A stretch of 64,000 nucleotides of DNA. It comes from Aulostomus chinensis. Its lineage: Eukaryota; Chordata; Actinopteri; Syngnathiformes; Aulostomidae. Shown here piece after piece: positions 36,660 through 47,255 of this stretch (position 1 is its first letter; each line of letters opens with the position of its first letter). The DNA is taken from positions 23,162,529-23,226,528 of the forward strand of contig JBBMOA010000010.1 in the NCBI GenBank assembly GCA_037954235.1, written 5' to 3'. Both the position numbers and the translations under genes were made by a program. The notes under the pieces are model-generated. The model was not told the origin of the DNA. It did no database searches and worked only from the letters and a program-made list of their open reading frames with translations.

Positions 36660-37620
36660 GTATCAGATAGCACAAGATTTCCAGCAGCTGCATCCAGAGA
36701 ATGTGGGGAAACTCTTCGAGATCTTGCCGACTTTGAGCGACCAAATTCTTGCATTTGCCCAGCGAGAGGGAAAACTGCCCGTAGGCTTAATGTCTTCACA
36801 CCAGGTAAGCGACCGTATTTCTTCCTTTGTCGAACACAACACACAAGAACCATTTGTACCCTGTATCCTGGGTGTACAAATGGAACCTCGCATGTCCATT
36901 TCATTCCATTTGTACACTCTTATGGTGGTTATTGAAATTAACATGTTTAAGAACCACTGGTATTGTAAATGTATTGGAGGAGTCCACATACTGTACCAGC
37001 TATGACAAAAAAGTGTTCTGGACTTGGCATACTCTTGAGATGTTAATATCATATGTGTTTTATTTTGTAGAGGGAGCTTTGAAAGTCCTACCGAGTCTAC
37101 TTCCTCCACAAAACTACAGGGGGGATGACGGAAAAGTCCACAGACCCTCCATAGAAGAGTCCTGCAAGTCCTTTGTTAATATCCTACCAGTAAGTTTGAT
37201 TAGTTTAAGAAAAAAAAAAATCCCTCCCCTTTGTTGCTACATTGTCGTGGTGGGGAGGCTTGTGTGCCTCCGTTACCAACATGGTGCAGTACCTGAAGGA
37301 CTTGAAGGATGCGATGCTGTTCCCACATGTGTGATTCTTGGTGACAATAAGACGATGAGCCAGGCCTTCACCATCATCTCAGACAGCGCCATCGAAGTGG
37401 ACACTTTGCTTGGTGCCGTAGACCTTTGTTTTAAGGCTTATTTTGTTTTTGACTTGAATTACTCACTGGTGTGTCGCCCTACCTGGGAGTTTATGCAATC
37501 TGCCGTATATCAAATTGGTGAAGGAAAGAAGAAAGAATCCCCACATGTTGCTTTTTTGAGAACATCAATTGCGACTGAGTGTGAAGTCCTCCCAGTTTCA
37601 GTGATTTGCCAAAAAAGGTG
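36660..37620 (+). pseudogene. SAMD3-like gene fragment with retained introns and a frameshift
   Basis: Three exon-like blocks. Block 1 (about 36660-36804) encodes YQIAQDFQQLHPENVGKLFE to LMSSHQ, then donor CAG/GTAAGC. Block 2 (37071-37189), after acceptor TTTTGTAG, encodes EGALKVLPSLLPPQNY and HRPSIEESCKSFVNILP, then donor CCA/GTAAGT. Block 3 (about 37260-37560) reads TNMVQYLKDLKDAMLFP, then continues one frame over as CVILGDNKTMSQAFTII, DTLLGAVDLCFKAYFVFDLN and RPTWEFMQSAVYQI. From memory this resembles the multi-copy fish proteins annotated as SAM domain-containing protein 3-like. The shift and stop near 37325, the missing 5' exons and the location inside an insertion argue for a pseudogene. 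Confidence 0.55.
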
Positions 37621-37799
37621 ATGGCTTATGATGCTGTTTAGTGATGGTGCTTAAAAAAAAATGTCAAAAGAAAGAAATGATTTTCTAAAGGACAGTAAAG
37701 CGCAGTTCAATTTATTTTTATTATTATTTTTCAATTGGCTTGTTCATTTGATGGTTATTCCTTTCTTTGAGTTAAATCACCTCAGTGACCTCTGTCCTT

Positions 37800-38147
37800 G
37801 GGTCCAATTTAACCACCAATAGAGTTTATTTCAAAAACTAGGTTGGGTTAAATGAACAACCCAGTGTTTGGTTGACATTTAACCAAGTCATATAGTTAGT
37901 TACAACCACTACACTGGGTGAAATAAACAACCCTGTACATAGTTTATATTTAACCCACTGATATAGTTAGTTACAACCACTGAAGTTGCGATATTTGACT
38001 GAAGTGAAATATCACAACCCAGTACATGAGTTACAATGATTCAACCCAGCGAATGGGTTAAGACAATGCAGATTGTAGTTGGTCCAATATTATCCCAGTG
38101 GCTGGGTTATCGTTGGGTCATTTTTTGACCCGGTTCTTTTTAGAGTG
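37800..38147. repeat. AACCCA/TGGGTT-rich imperfect repeat element
   Basis: Many scattered AACCCA, GGGTTAAA and TAGTTACAACCACT motifs. The block TATAGTTAGTTACAACCACT is repeated at about 37891 and 37964. It ends TTGGGTCATTTTTTGACCCGG and TTTTTAGAGTG. This style is common in fish non-autonomous elements; the class is not assigned. Confidence 0.6.
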
Positions 38148-39237
38148 TTCATGAGGCAAAATACAAAAATGAGGGATAGGAATTTTCTGTTTTGTTGTTG
38201 TTATTTTTGTTTCCTGGTCAGATATGAATCTGGGTTCACCCCGAAAACGAACGCCAATGTTTTTTTTAATGTACTTCCATTCAAAGTGACTTGTGAATTC
38301 TTCTCATCCCTCAATTGTGCTGTGATGGTCAATGTGTGCTTGGCAAACACGACTGAGGTGCCTTCAGGTCCACACCTTTAACAAGCAGTCTGAAAGCTGC
38401 ATCTCATGTTTACTCAGATGATTTTTCAGTTCCATGAGTTCCCAGGAGTGCCTGCTCATCAAAGCTTACAATACAATAAAATATCAGTCTGTTTCATTTG
38501 AAGACTGAAGCCTCGCCTTTGTGTGACTGTTTCTATACATCAGCAAAACACACATATAAAATCATGCACTGTCCTGCACAAGCATTGTTCTTACTAGGTA
38601 TCTGTAAGTCACAAACTTTGTAAAGACATCAAGTACACCATTGAAAAAGACTTTTTAACCATATTTAAAGGCGTCCATATGAATGTCCAGATAAATGTGG
38701 TACTACCACATGAAATGCATTTTTTGACATACAAAACCTTGTGACTGTTATTCGGGCCTGAACCTGAAGGAACTTAAGAAAATGGTCAGGTGTAGTTATT
38801 TTAAACAGCCCTGTCTTCGCAATGGTGGATGTAGTGAATACATCCTGAAATAAATGCCAGCAGTAACAGTGACAGCAGTAAGGTGCTCCTCACATAAACA
38901 TATGATCCTGTCAGCTTTTCTCTTGTCTGAGAAGTTCAGAGAGCAAATGACAAAAGTAGGGTTTTGACATTTATTTTTCAGAGGTAAAAAACAAAAGAAT
39001 TTTAGCCAACAATCCAAGCATCATCACAGCTTTAAATGACAAATGTCACTAAAACAGATGAACCCCTCCCTCTGTCCCCATCCAAAGACAGCAGGTAAGG
39101 CTCCAGCCCCCCAAGAATCATCAGGAGTTTTCAATCTCATCCTGATGTCAGCTGCTGCTTTCTGTTGCTGATGTTGTTTTTAAAGCCAAAGCATGGATGA
39201 GTTAAGATGGTCCTGAACATCCACCCTTTGCACAGCT

Positions 39238-41802
39238 TCAGCTGGTGAGCTGAGTGCTGCTCTTCCTGGCAAACTTGGAACTGGCGACTGCAAATTGATG
39301 GTTGGACCTCTCTAACTGAAATTTCAGGGCCTCCCTAAAGTTAATCTCTTCTGTACACTTTTGGCGATTGTATACTTCTTGCTCTGAGCGCATTAACTCT
39401 ATTTGGTGGAGCATGTTTTGTTGTGTGACTCGACTCTGCTCCAGTTCATGCTGCAGCTTCTCAGTCCTCTGCTCCATCTGGGAGTGCAGGTTGGCCACTT
39501 GCATTTGAAACCTTTCTTCTTGACATGCCAACTGGGTCTGCAGGAAGATGTTGAGTTGCCCGTGACGGTCACTTTCCTGTGCTTCTCCCATATGCTGTTT
39601 CTTTTTTGATGTCCTCTCTTCAGTTTGAAGCCTGTTTATTTCCTTTTGCAGTTCTTCAGTTCTCTTTCTCTCCTCATCCAGAAGGAGGTCAAACTTCTTC
39701 TTCAGCTTCAGTGTTTTCTTAGCTAGCTTAGTTCGTTCTTTCATCTTTGTGTTCAGTTCTTCCCTTTCCCGCTCAAGCTCTTCTACACGCTCTCTTAACA
39801 TGACACCTGCAAACTTGCTTTTGGCTAACTCCATCTCTGTGGCTTTTTGACGGCTGACCAGTTCCCCTTGAGCTTGCAGACGAGTTTCCAGGTCTTGAAC
39901 ATGTGCAGCAAGCTGGTCCTTGTCCCGCTGAAGGACATTTAGCAGCACATCCTTGTCTGTCAGCTGCATTTTCATCTGGTGAATCTCATTCTCCATGCTG
40001 TTTGCTCGTGCCTCTGCCTTGGCCAGCTTCTGGGACATTTTCTTTGCAGCCTCCGTGTGATTGGATGCTTCCTCTGTGAATCTATTTCGAAGACTTTGGT
40101 GTTCCTCCTTCTCCTGCAGCAGAGCTTCCTGTGTTCCTGCGTGAACAGCCACCAAATGCTCAGCTCTCTGTGTGGCCGAAGCCAGGCTGGTGCGAACAGA
40201 ATCGAGCTCTGCTTCTAGTCTCTCATGAGTCTGCAGTTCCTTTTCCAATTTAGCATCAAGCTCAGACTGTAAGGCTTTCATTTTCTCATTACAGTCCAAG
40301 AGAGTTTGACTAAGGGTATCAGAATTCTTTCTGAGATCTCGCTTAGCATCCTCCAGTTCACCCTTGAGGATCTCATTCTGATCCATGAGGCTTCTCTCCC
40401 TGGTACTCCTTTTGACCTGTGAATCTTCAAGGTCTCTTTTAAGGATATTTATCTGCTCTTGTAAGGAGGAATTCTGCTGAAGCAGCTTCTCCTCCCTCTC
40501 ACTGGCCTCACTCTGCAGTGCCTGCATTTGGTTCTTCTCCTTTACTTGGTTGGCGATTACTTCGTCCACCAAGGAGCGCTCCTTCGCAAGCAGCTTCTGC
40601 GACTGACTGTTGGCGAAGTCAAGCTTTTCCATGTTGTTGACCAGTTCTCTAAACTCCAGCTGCAGGGATCTGAGGGTTTCCTCCACCTTGTGTCTCTCCT
40701 GAACCTCAAATTTGTGCTGCTCTTCAGTCCTCCTCAGCTCATCTATTGTGGCCTTGTACTTCATGGTGGAATCATGCGCTTTTTCTTGCTCCTCTTTCAG
40801 CTCAAGCTTGAGGTTTTGTACATCAAATTCCAACTGCTGATGCTTCCACTCCAGGACACGATGAATACTCTGAACTTCCTTTAGAGTACTCTTCAGTTCA
40901 GCCCTCTCCTCTTTCAGCTGGTCAAAGTCTTCTATGAAGTCCAGTTTCTCTTCTAAGAGGGGAGCATCACAAAGGCTGGAAGTGTCTGATGATGGACTGA
41001 GAACACTGTTGAAAGACACACTTGAACAGTCCGTTTCCAGCTCTGCTGCTGCCCTCTCTAGCTCAGATATCCTCATCTCTGAGCTGTCGGAACTGGATGA
41101 TGGAAGAGGTGATGAAGTCAGATTTTCTTCCTTCACCTCATCTGATGAACTGGAGGATTCTGTGATTTCTTCAACACCAGCGACATCAGTGGAAAGGTCC
41201 AATTCAACATCAGACTCTTCCATCATGTCTGTCTTTGGGTTGCAATTTCTCAATTTGCTTTGAAGTGATTCCAATTTTGCCATCTCATTCTCCTCAAGTG
41301 TAGAATGACAATTGTTGGCATCTACAGGGGAATGAAGGCCTCCCTCTTCCTCTTCTTCAGGAGAGGTGCTATCTTCACTCCTCATTTCTAAGGACCTTTG
41401 CAAACTAGGGTCTTCACACCCGTTTCTTAACTCTACACTTTGGTTGTGATTCCCAACCACGGTCAAAATTGATTCCAGTATCTCCATCTCATTCTCCTCA
41501 AGTGAAGAATCATTATTGTTTGCATCTACAGGGGAATGAAGGTTTCCCTCTTCCTCCTCTTCAGGAGAGGTGCTGTCTTCACTCTGCATTTCTAAGGACT
41601 GTTGCATACCAGGGTCTTCACACTCATACTCAGAGTCTGAACTGGATTCACTAAAATCCAGGAGAATATCTCTTTTTTCACCTTGTTTTTTCAAGGTTTG
41701 TTTTTCCCAGTTGGCTTCCCACTGATATTCATCTGAATCTGAACTGGAATCATTCTCCAGTCCTGACTTAACAAATGTATATCTTTTCTTTTCTTTCGAC
41801 AT
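39238..41802 (-). CDS. large coiled-coil protein, array copy 1 (854 aa), family not recognised
   Basis: A single uninterrupted frame. The start is chosen at MSKEKKRYTF (41802), conserved with copy 3. It lies just after an acceptor-like TCCTCCACAG, so a 5' UTR intron is possible; the frame is open 14 codons further upstream. Residues 1-280 are acidic, Ser-rich and presumably disordered (SSSDSDEYQWE), with two 64-68-residue repeats beginning CEDP at residue 61 (LEM-SEDSTSPEEEEEG). Residues about 280-850 are nearly continuous heptad-type coiled coil rich in Glu, Lys, Gln and Leu. The protein ends KSSTQLTS. A poly(A) signal (AATAAA, plus 38970-38975) lies 265 nt after the stop. There is no signal peptide or membrane segment. 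The coiled coil vaguely recalls ANKRD26/CCDC144-type or golgin rods, but such similarity is expected by composition, so I assign no function. Confidence 0.75.
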   Translation of the reverse strand: MSKEKKRYTFVKSGLENDSSSDSDEYQWEANWEKQTLKKQGEKRDILLDFSESSSDSEYECEDPGMQQSLEMQSEDSTSPEEEEEGNLHSPVDANNNDSSLEENEMEILESILTVVGNHNQSVELRNGCEDPSLQRSLEMRSEDSTSPEEEEEGGLHSPVDANNCHSTLEENEMAKLESLQSKLRNCNPKTDMMEESDVELDLSTDVAGVEEITESSSSSDEVKEENLTSSPLPSSSSDSSEMRISELERAAAELETDCSSVSFNSVLSPSSDTSSLCDAPLLEEKLDFIEDFDQLKEERAELKSTLKEVQSIHRVLEWKHQQLEFDVQNLKLELKEEQEKAHDSTMKYKATIDELRRTEEQHKFEVQERHKVEETLRSLQLEFRELVNNMEKLDFANSQSQKLLAKERSLVDEVIANQVKEKNQMQALQSEASEREEKLLQQNSSLQEQINILKRDLEDSQVKRSTRERSLMDQNEILKGELEDAKRDLRKNSDTLSQTLLDCNEKMKALQSELDAKLEKELQTHERLEAELDSVRTSLASATQRAEHLVAVHAGTQEALLQEKEEHQSLRNRFTEEASNHTEAAKKMSQKLAKAEARANSMENEIHQMKMQLTDKDVLLNVLQRDKDQLAAHVQDLETRLQAQGELVSRQKATEMELAKSKFAGVMLRERVEELEREREELNTKMKERTKLAKKTLKLKKKFDLLLDEERKRTEELQKEINRLQTEERTSKKKQHMGEAQESDRHGQLNIFLQTQLACQEERFQMQVANLHSQMEQRTEKLQHELEQSRVTQQNMLHQIELMRSEQEVYNRQKCTEEINFREALKFQLERSNHQFAVASSKFARKSSTQLTS
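41230..41622 (-). repeat. coding 204-bp minisatellite, two units (copy 1 gene)
   Basis: Two tandem units each start CEDP, run through LEMxSEDSTSPEEEEEG and LHSPVDANN, and end LEENEM. The same unit is present about four times in the copy 3 gene and once, rearranged, in copy 2. Confidence 0.85.
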
Positions 41803-41994
41803 ATCTCTGTGGAGGAATATACTGCACAATATACTGATGTGCACTTAGAAAATCTGTGTCTATAAACCAGACGGGTCCTGAATTTGCTTGATGTGATGAC
41901 TCCTTCTCTTTGCAATGTGACATCTTGTACAGCAGCCCACTTACAAGATCCCTAAATCAGATCTCAGTGATCTAACTGAAGTCAAAATGACTGA

Positions 41995-42066
41995 CAATGG
42001 ATTCAGTGATGATCACTGATCTCACTGTTCACGTTATTGATGATCACTGAATCTCACTGGTCACAT
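41995..42066. repeat. short minisatellite (GATGATCACTGAATCTCACTG type), copy 1
   Basis: About two imperfect 30-bp units upstream of the coiled-coil gene. Corresponding arrays are at 51640-51790 (about five units) and 61815-61880 (about two units). Confidence 0.75.
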
Positions 42067-42333
42067 TATTGTGGATCCTCTGTGCTCTGACTGGGACTTC
42101 AGGCGAGGGGGAGGCTCTTACTTTCATCGACTGCTCCGTGGACTTCAGGGAGAGTTTGTTACTTTGTCCCTTATATCTTTCTCAAATCCTGGATATCCAG
42201 CATCAAGCTGTGGATGGCATGCAAAAAACATTGGGTCTTAAAAAAATTGCCACTTGTAAAACTGAATTTGGATGTCTTACATTTGAATTTGAACTGGGCA
42301 GCTTTAAACATTTTATTTAAAATATGGATTTAA

Positions 42334-42622
42334 ATTGTGGTGGTGCAGTGGTCAGCACTGTCGCCTAAAGCAAGAAGGTTCTGTTTAGAGTCCCGGCTCG
42401 GGCAGGGAATCTTTCTGTGTGGAGTCTCCATTTTCTCCCTGTGCCTGCTGGGTTTTCTGTGGTACACCACCCACAGTCCAAAGGCAGCAAGAGGGGAGGA
42501 GGCTGATTGATACTCTGAAACCGTTGGTGTGACTATGAGTGTGCATGGCTGTCTGTCTATATATGTTGGCCCTGTGATGAACTGGTGACCTGTCCAGGGT
42601 GAAAATGAATGGATGGATGGAT
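42334..42622 (+). mobile_element. tRNA-derived SINE in duplication copy 1
   Basis: Starts GTGGTGGTGCAGTGGTCAGC (A-box-like), continues TTTCTGTGTGGAGTCTCC and ends (GAATGGATGG)n. It is flanked on both sides by ATGGATTTAAAT, which overlaps the tail. Copy 3 at about 62134-62147 has a single uninterrupted ATATGGATTTAAATAG at the same place, the apparent empty site. Same family as the element at 24040-24428. Confidence 0.8.
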
Positions 42623-43653
42623 TTAAATAGCAAAATTTGAAATTTAACTCATTATTTGGAACTGAATTGCAATAAACTTCAAATGAAATTGAATATTATG
42701 AAAAAGAATCATTGCTTCAAAATGGCTTTTCTATCTGACTTGAGTATATATATGCATATATAGATATAAAAAGAATGTATATATACATATGTATATGCAT
42801 TTACACATTCACTGCTTAACACTTCTTTAAGAGAGGCACCTGTTCTGCTTTTTGTTTTATCAATGTTTTCGTCCTGTAACCCCAAACGTGATCCGATGCA
42901 CAAAAAAAAAAAGAGAGACGAAGAAAACAGTGGAGCTTCATTCAGTCCTGCCTAGGTACTGGGTCCAATGACCTATAGTTCTCTACTTATTTTTCACTTT
43001 CCAAACAGAAGCAGGTTTCATAGAGGAATAAATCCTAAACTGTGAACAAACAGCAATGTAACAATTTAATCCTGTACACAGAGAAGTTGTGTCAGGCCCA
43101 GCAATTACGGAATGAAACATATCACAACGTAAAGGTAACGTTGACAAAATTAACACAATGGAATTTACCATGCTCCTCTCTACCTTAGCAGTAATGACAG
43201 CAATATATATTAAAATATACAATGAAAGCAGACAACCTTTATGCGTACGAAAGATGACAATATTGTTGCTATTCAACAACATGCACAGCATACCTCATCT
43301 TAGGCCCAGTTTATGCACAATGTTAGCTAGTGCTAATGCATAGCTATACTGATACCTCAGACCTCCTGTAAGATATCCTTAATAATTCGTGAAACAACTG
43401 GTATTGTAATAGTTTTAGAAAATAAAAACAGATAAAAATTTCAAATACTTTAAAAATACATTTTTTTGAAAATGACTATCGCATATCATATACATGTGTC
43501 ATTTCACTGGATGCCACTTCCTCAATGAATATTTATGTGCTCACATACAGTGCAGCAACATTAGACTCGGGTAAGTTCATGTGACGTAGCACACAGCTGG
43601 GAGATGATGAATGAATGAACCTTTAACTGTCCTCCAAGGTGAGAGATGTCTGT
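42623..43653. other. spacer right of duplication copy 1
   Basis: AT-rich. The part up to about 42912 is shared with 51960-52260. The remainder is single copy in this window, and I see no gene in it. Confidence 0.6.
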
Positions 43654-44050
43654 TACTCAACAGAAACATGATAAATACTTAACAATGAGTGTGCCAATAT
43701 CAGAAAACTAGCTGTCACACACATTATTTCATTTAATTAAATTAAATTTGTGATCTACATTAATGGGCTGATCAAATACATATAAAACCATCAGTGTGTG
43801 CATGTCCATCCAGTAGTAATTTGTCTGGTATTAGTTCAAGTATTTTGTGGAATAAATTGATCCCTGAGCCCAAAGACACTTTGGGGTGAAGATCCTCTTG
43901 TTTGTAATATTTGTTCGCCACATTGAACATTACTTTGACCCCCTAAACACACTGAAAAACTCACCAATTTGTTACGCACATACGCAAAAGTTTGATAATC
44001 TAAAAAAAAAAAGGAAAAAAGTCCACTTTGCTCAATCGCACCACCTAGGT
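43654..44050. repeat. flank repeat unit A (left part), target of the hAT insertion
   Basis: TACTCAACAGAAACATGATA onward is nearly identical to 62147-62544, and its second half also matches 63768-63976. All three copies include CCCAAAGACACTTTGGGGTG and GTTACGCACATACGCAAA or close variants. Confidence 0.85.
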
Positions 44051-45078
44051 CAGGGGTCTGCAACCTTTTGTTTTTATCAAAAGAGCCATTTCGCCCCCTC
44101 TTTCGCCAAAGAAAAACAGTCTGGAGCCACAAAACACAACACAACTTATAAACTTTTAAAAGTTGTAAAATTATTTTAAACTGTCCCTTTAACAAACACT
44201 TACACAATGTTACAACCACTGAATAAAACAAACAGAAGTGCAGTGTGCATGTGTGGGCCTACTCTGAAATAAATAAAAGTGAACTATGCAGGCCTATTTG
44301 AGTCCTTCCTAGATTTTTTCTTTGCAGAGAGAGGCATTTCTCTAATTTTCTGATCAAGTTCCCCTTTGTTTCTGAAGTCGGAGAAGAGATGCTCTGATAT
44401 TTTTATGAACATTTCTTTGATGTATTCCCCATCTGTGAACGGCTTCGTCTCTTTACGATCTCCTGAGCTGCTACACAACTGGCAACTACTTCTTTAACGT
44501 ATGTTTGCTCTGTTCAGCTTTCCATTGCAGTCCTGAAATTGCTTTCTTTTGCTCATCTTCGCTTGGGTATTTTCCAATGAATGCTGAGTGCTTGAAATGA
44601 AAATGTCTTTCAACATGACATTTTTTGTTGTTTGATCATTTGTTTACACATATCAAGCACACCAGGAATCCAGCGTCGTTAGCAGTGAAGGCAAATTCAT
44701 CCGTCCATGCAGAGTTAAAGTCTCCTTTTTCAACACAGTCTCATGTCATAATGAATGGGTCGCACACTCAAGAAGCCGCCTGCAGGCAAAGGCGAGGGCT
44801 ATAGAAGTCGATGTGACGCATATTTTAGTTGACAAATTATTTTTTAAAAAAGTTTACAAAATTAGATGTTAAAATAGGCTATATAACTGTAGTATTAGAA
44901 AATAAAATGCAAAAATAATAATGTATAAATAAAAATTCAATTAAGAAATAACAGTTATTCATTTTCATTAAAAAAAAAATCATTTTCATTTTTTTTTTTT
45001 TGTCAACACCAAAGGGAGCCGCACCAAGGAGATTGAAGAGCTGCATGTGGCTCCAGAGCCGCGGTTTGCTGACCGTTG
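44051..45078 (-). mobile_element. decayed hAT transposon, copy A
   Basis: The left terminus is CAGGGGTCTGCAACC, a classic hAT-type end. The right terminus is degraded (GCTGACCGTTG), and subterminal sequence carries GGCTCCAGAGCC. It is flanked by 8-bp duplications ACCTAGGT (44043-44050) and ACCGAGGT (45079-45086, one mismatch). The minus strand at 44284-44478 keeps a transposase fragment with PFTDGEYIKEMFIKISEHLF and KIREMPLSAKK, resembling the N-terminal region of ZBED/GTF2IRD2-related hAT transposases. The rest of the transposase is absent, so it is non-autonomous. Confidence 0.85.
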
Positions 45079-45119
45079 ACCGAGGTAGAGAAAAAAGGCC
45101 CGCCATGGCCTGTAGGAAT

Positions 45120-45215
45120 GTCCTCCAGACAACCCAGATATGTTTGACGGGGAGGAGGCCTTGGGGCCAACCCAGGAAATGCTGGTGGGATTATATCTCT
45201 AGGCTGGCCTGGGAG
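45120..45215 (+). mobile_element. Rex3 LINE 3'-end fragment
   Basis: Matches the 3' coding end of the Rex3 element at 46905-46995 (GGGAGGAGGCCT, GGGATTATATCTCT and GGCTGGCCTGGGA). An uninterrupted version of the same fragment sits at 63590-63764. It abuts the larger Rex3 body that starts near 45216. Confidence 0.75.
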
Positions 45216-47105
45216 TGCCTCGGGCTGGCCTGTGGGTCTCCAGAGGCAGCCGACTGGTACCGACCGGTACCGGCAGGCCAAACGGTGTGCAGCTGTGGCG
45301 GTTGCCAAAGCAAAAACTCGGGCTTGGGAAGAGTTCGGTGAGGCCATGGAGAACGACTATTGGTCGGCTCCGAAAAGGTTCTGGCAAACCGTCAGTCGCC
45401 TCAGGGGGGGAAGGCGGCAACTTGCCCACACTGTTTACAGAGGGGGCGGGAGGCTGCTGACGTCAACTGGGGAGATAATTGGGCGGTGGAAGGAATACTT
45501 TGAGGAACTCCTCAATCCCACCAACATGTACTCCATGGAGGAGACAGAATCTAGGGAGTGCTTGGGGGGGCGGGGGGTTGTCCAATCTCCGGGGCAGAAG
45601 TCGCCGAAGCAGTTAAACAACTCCACGGTGGCAGAGCCCCCGGGGTGGATGAGATCCGCCCTGGGTATCTCAAGGCTCTGGATGTAGTGGGGCTGTCTTG
45701 ACTAACACGTCTCTGCAACATTGCGTGGACATCAGCTGAAGTGCCTTTGGAGTGGCAGACCGGGGTGGTGGTCCCCGTCTTTAAGAAAGGGGACCAGAGG
45801 GTGTGTTCCAACTATCGGGGATCACACTTCTCAGCCTCCCTGGTAAGGTCTACACCAGGGTACTGGAGAGGAGGGTCAGGGCATTAGTCGAAACTCAGAT
45901 CGAGGAGGAGCAGTGTGGTTTTCGTCCCAGCCGTGGAACCGTGGATCAGCTCGTCACCTTCGCTAGGGTGCTGGAGGGGGCATGGGAGTTTGCCCAACCA
46001 GTCCACGTGTGCTTTGTGGACTTGGAGAAGGCCTACGACCGTGTTCTCAGGAGCATACTGTGGGGGGTACTCCGGGAGTATGGGGTGGATGGCCCTTTAC
46101 AAAGGGCCATTCGGTCATTCTACCGGAGGAGTGAGAGTCTGGTCTGCGTGGCCAGTAGTAAGTCGGACTTGTTCCCAGTGAGGGTTGGACTCCGCCAAGG
46201 CTGCCCTTTGTCACTGGTTCTGTTCATAACTTTTATGGACAGAATTTCTAGGTGCAGCCGGGTGGCGGAGGGGGTCTATTTGGTGGTGGGAGGGCTGTTT
46301 GTGGATGACGTAGTCCTCTTAGCGCCATTGGGCCACGACCTCCAGCTCTTGCTGGGACAGTTTGCAGCCGAATGTGAAGCGGCTGGGATGAGAATCAGTG
46401 CCTCCAAGTCTGAGGACATGGTCCTCAGCCGGAAAAGGGTGGTTTGCCTACTCCGGGTCGGGGGGGAGGTCTTACCTCAGGTGGAGGAGTTTAAGTATAT
46501 TGGGGTCTTGTTCACGAGTGAGGGTAAGATGGAGCGGGAGATTGACAGGCGGATTGGGGCGGCATCCACAGTCTTGCGGGTGCTAAACCAGTCTGTTGTG
46601 GTGAAGAGGCAGCTTAGCCAAAAGGCGAGGCTCTCGATTTACCGGTCAATCTACGTTCCAATCCTCACCTATGGTCATGAGCTGTGGGTAATGACCGAAA
46701 GAACAAGATCGCGACATGCGGCCGAAATGAGTTTCCTCCGCAGGGTGGCTGGGCTCTCCCTTGGAGATAAGGTGAGAAGCTCAGTCATTCGGGAGGGACT
46801 CAGAGTAGAGCCGCTGCTCCTCCATGTCGAGAGGAGCCAGTTGAGGTGGTTCAGGCATCTGGTGAGGATGCCTCCTGGACGCCTCCCTCAGGAAATTTTC
46901 CAGGCATGTCCAACCGGGAGGAGGCCTCGAGGCCGACCAAGGACACAGTGGAGGGATTATATCTCTCGGCTGGCCTGGGAACGCCTCGGGATCCTCCCGG
47001 AAAAGCTGGTTGACGTGGCTGGGGAGAGGGCAGTCTGGGCTTCCTTGCTGAAACTGCTGCCCCCGTGACCCGGACCCACCGGATGAAGCGGAGGACGACG
47101 ACGAT
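45216..47105 (+). mobile_element. Rex3 non-LTR retrotransposon (RTE clade), 5'-truncated and inactive
   Basis: Reverse transcriptase core in the frame 45803-47068: GFRPSRGTVDQLVTFARVL, CFVDLEKAYDRV, VGLRQGCPLS and a catalytic-type FVDDVVLL (normally FADD), then the RTE C-terminal domain ending LKLLPP. The linker upstream (45232-45690) is in another frame (AKAKTRAWEEFGEAMEND, RWKEYFEELLNPTN), so at least one frameshift separates them. The endonuclease domain is missing. Positions 45753-45772 and 46196-46216 correspond to the two degenerate primer sites commonly used to amplify Rex3 in fish. The RT frame itself is long and open. Confidence 0.9.
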
Positions 47106-47189
47106 GTCTTCGGAAACCTGATGCCAGCATGGGAAACAAAGCTCTTCACAAACAGCTTGTGACTGAACTGCTTCATTCAACACACGCAT

Positions 47190-47192
47190 GCG

Positions 47193-47253
<61 letters not shown>
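47190..47253. repeat. (CA)n microsatellite
   Basis: About 30 CA units, the expanded equivalent of the tract at 34141-34170. Confidence 0.95.

Positions 47254-47255
<2 letters not shown>

Larger units (their letters stand above)
36294..38147. mobile_element. 1.85-kb insertion private to duplication copy 1
   Basis: Copy 1 and copy 2 align up to CAGTACTT (36293 and 48689) and again from CATGAGG (38150 and 48690). The intervening 1.85 kb is absent from copy 2. The insert starts AAGTACTGAAG and ends TTTTTAGAGTG. It carries an intron-containing pseudogene (36660-37620) and a repeat-rich right end (37800-38147). Whether a transposon delivered it, or copy 2 lost it, is inferred only from the clean boundary. 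Confidence 0.6.
34047..42912. repeat. segmental duplication unit, copy 1 (claudin + coiled-coil gene)
   Basis: The left edge (GGGAAACAAAGCTCTTCAC) is shared with 47121 onward, and the stretch from about 34203 is shared with 52270 onward. The right edge (about 42912, after the ATATATGCATATATAG region) is shared with about 52260. It contains the intact claudin and coiled-coil genes plus a private 1.85-kb insertion (36294-38147) and a private SINE (42334-42622). Confidence 0.85.

Noticed and set aside
39403..41263. Plus frames of 61-118 codons opposite the coiled-coil gene
   Set aside because: Antisense shadows of the 854-codon gene; the same shadows recur opposite copies 2 and 3.
42385..42633. 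82-codon minus frame
   Set aside because: Lies inside the SINE at 42334-42622.
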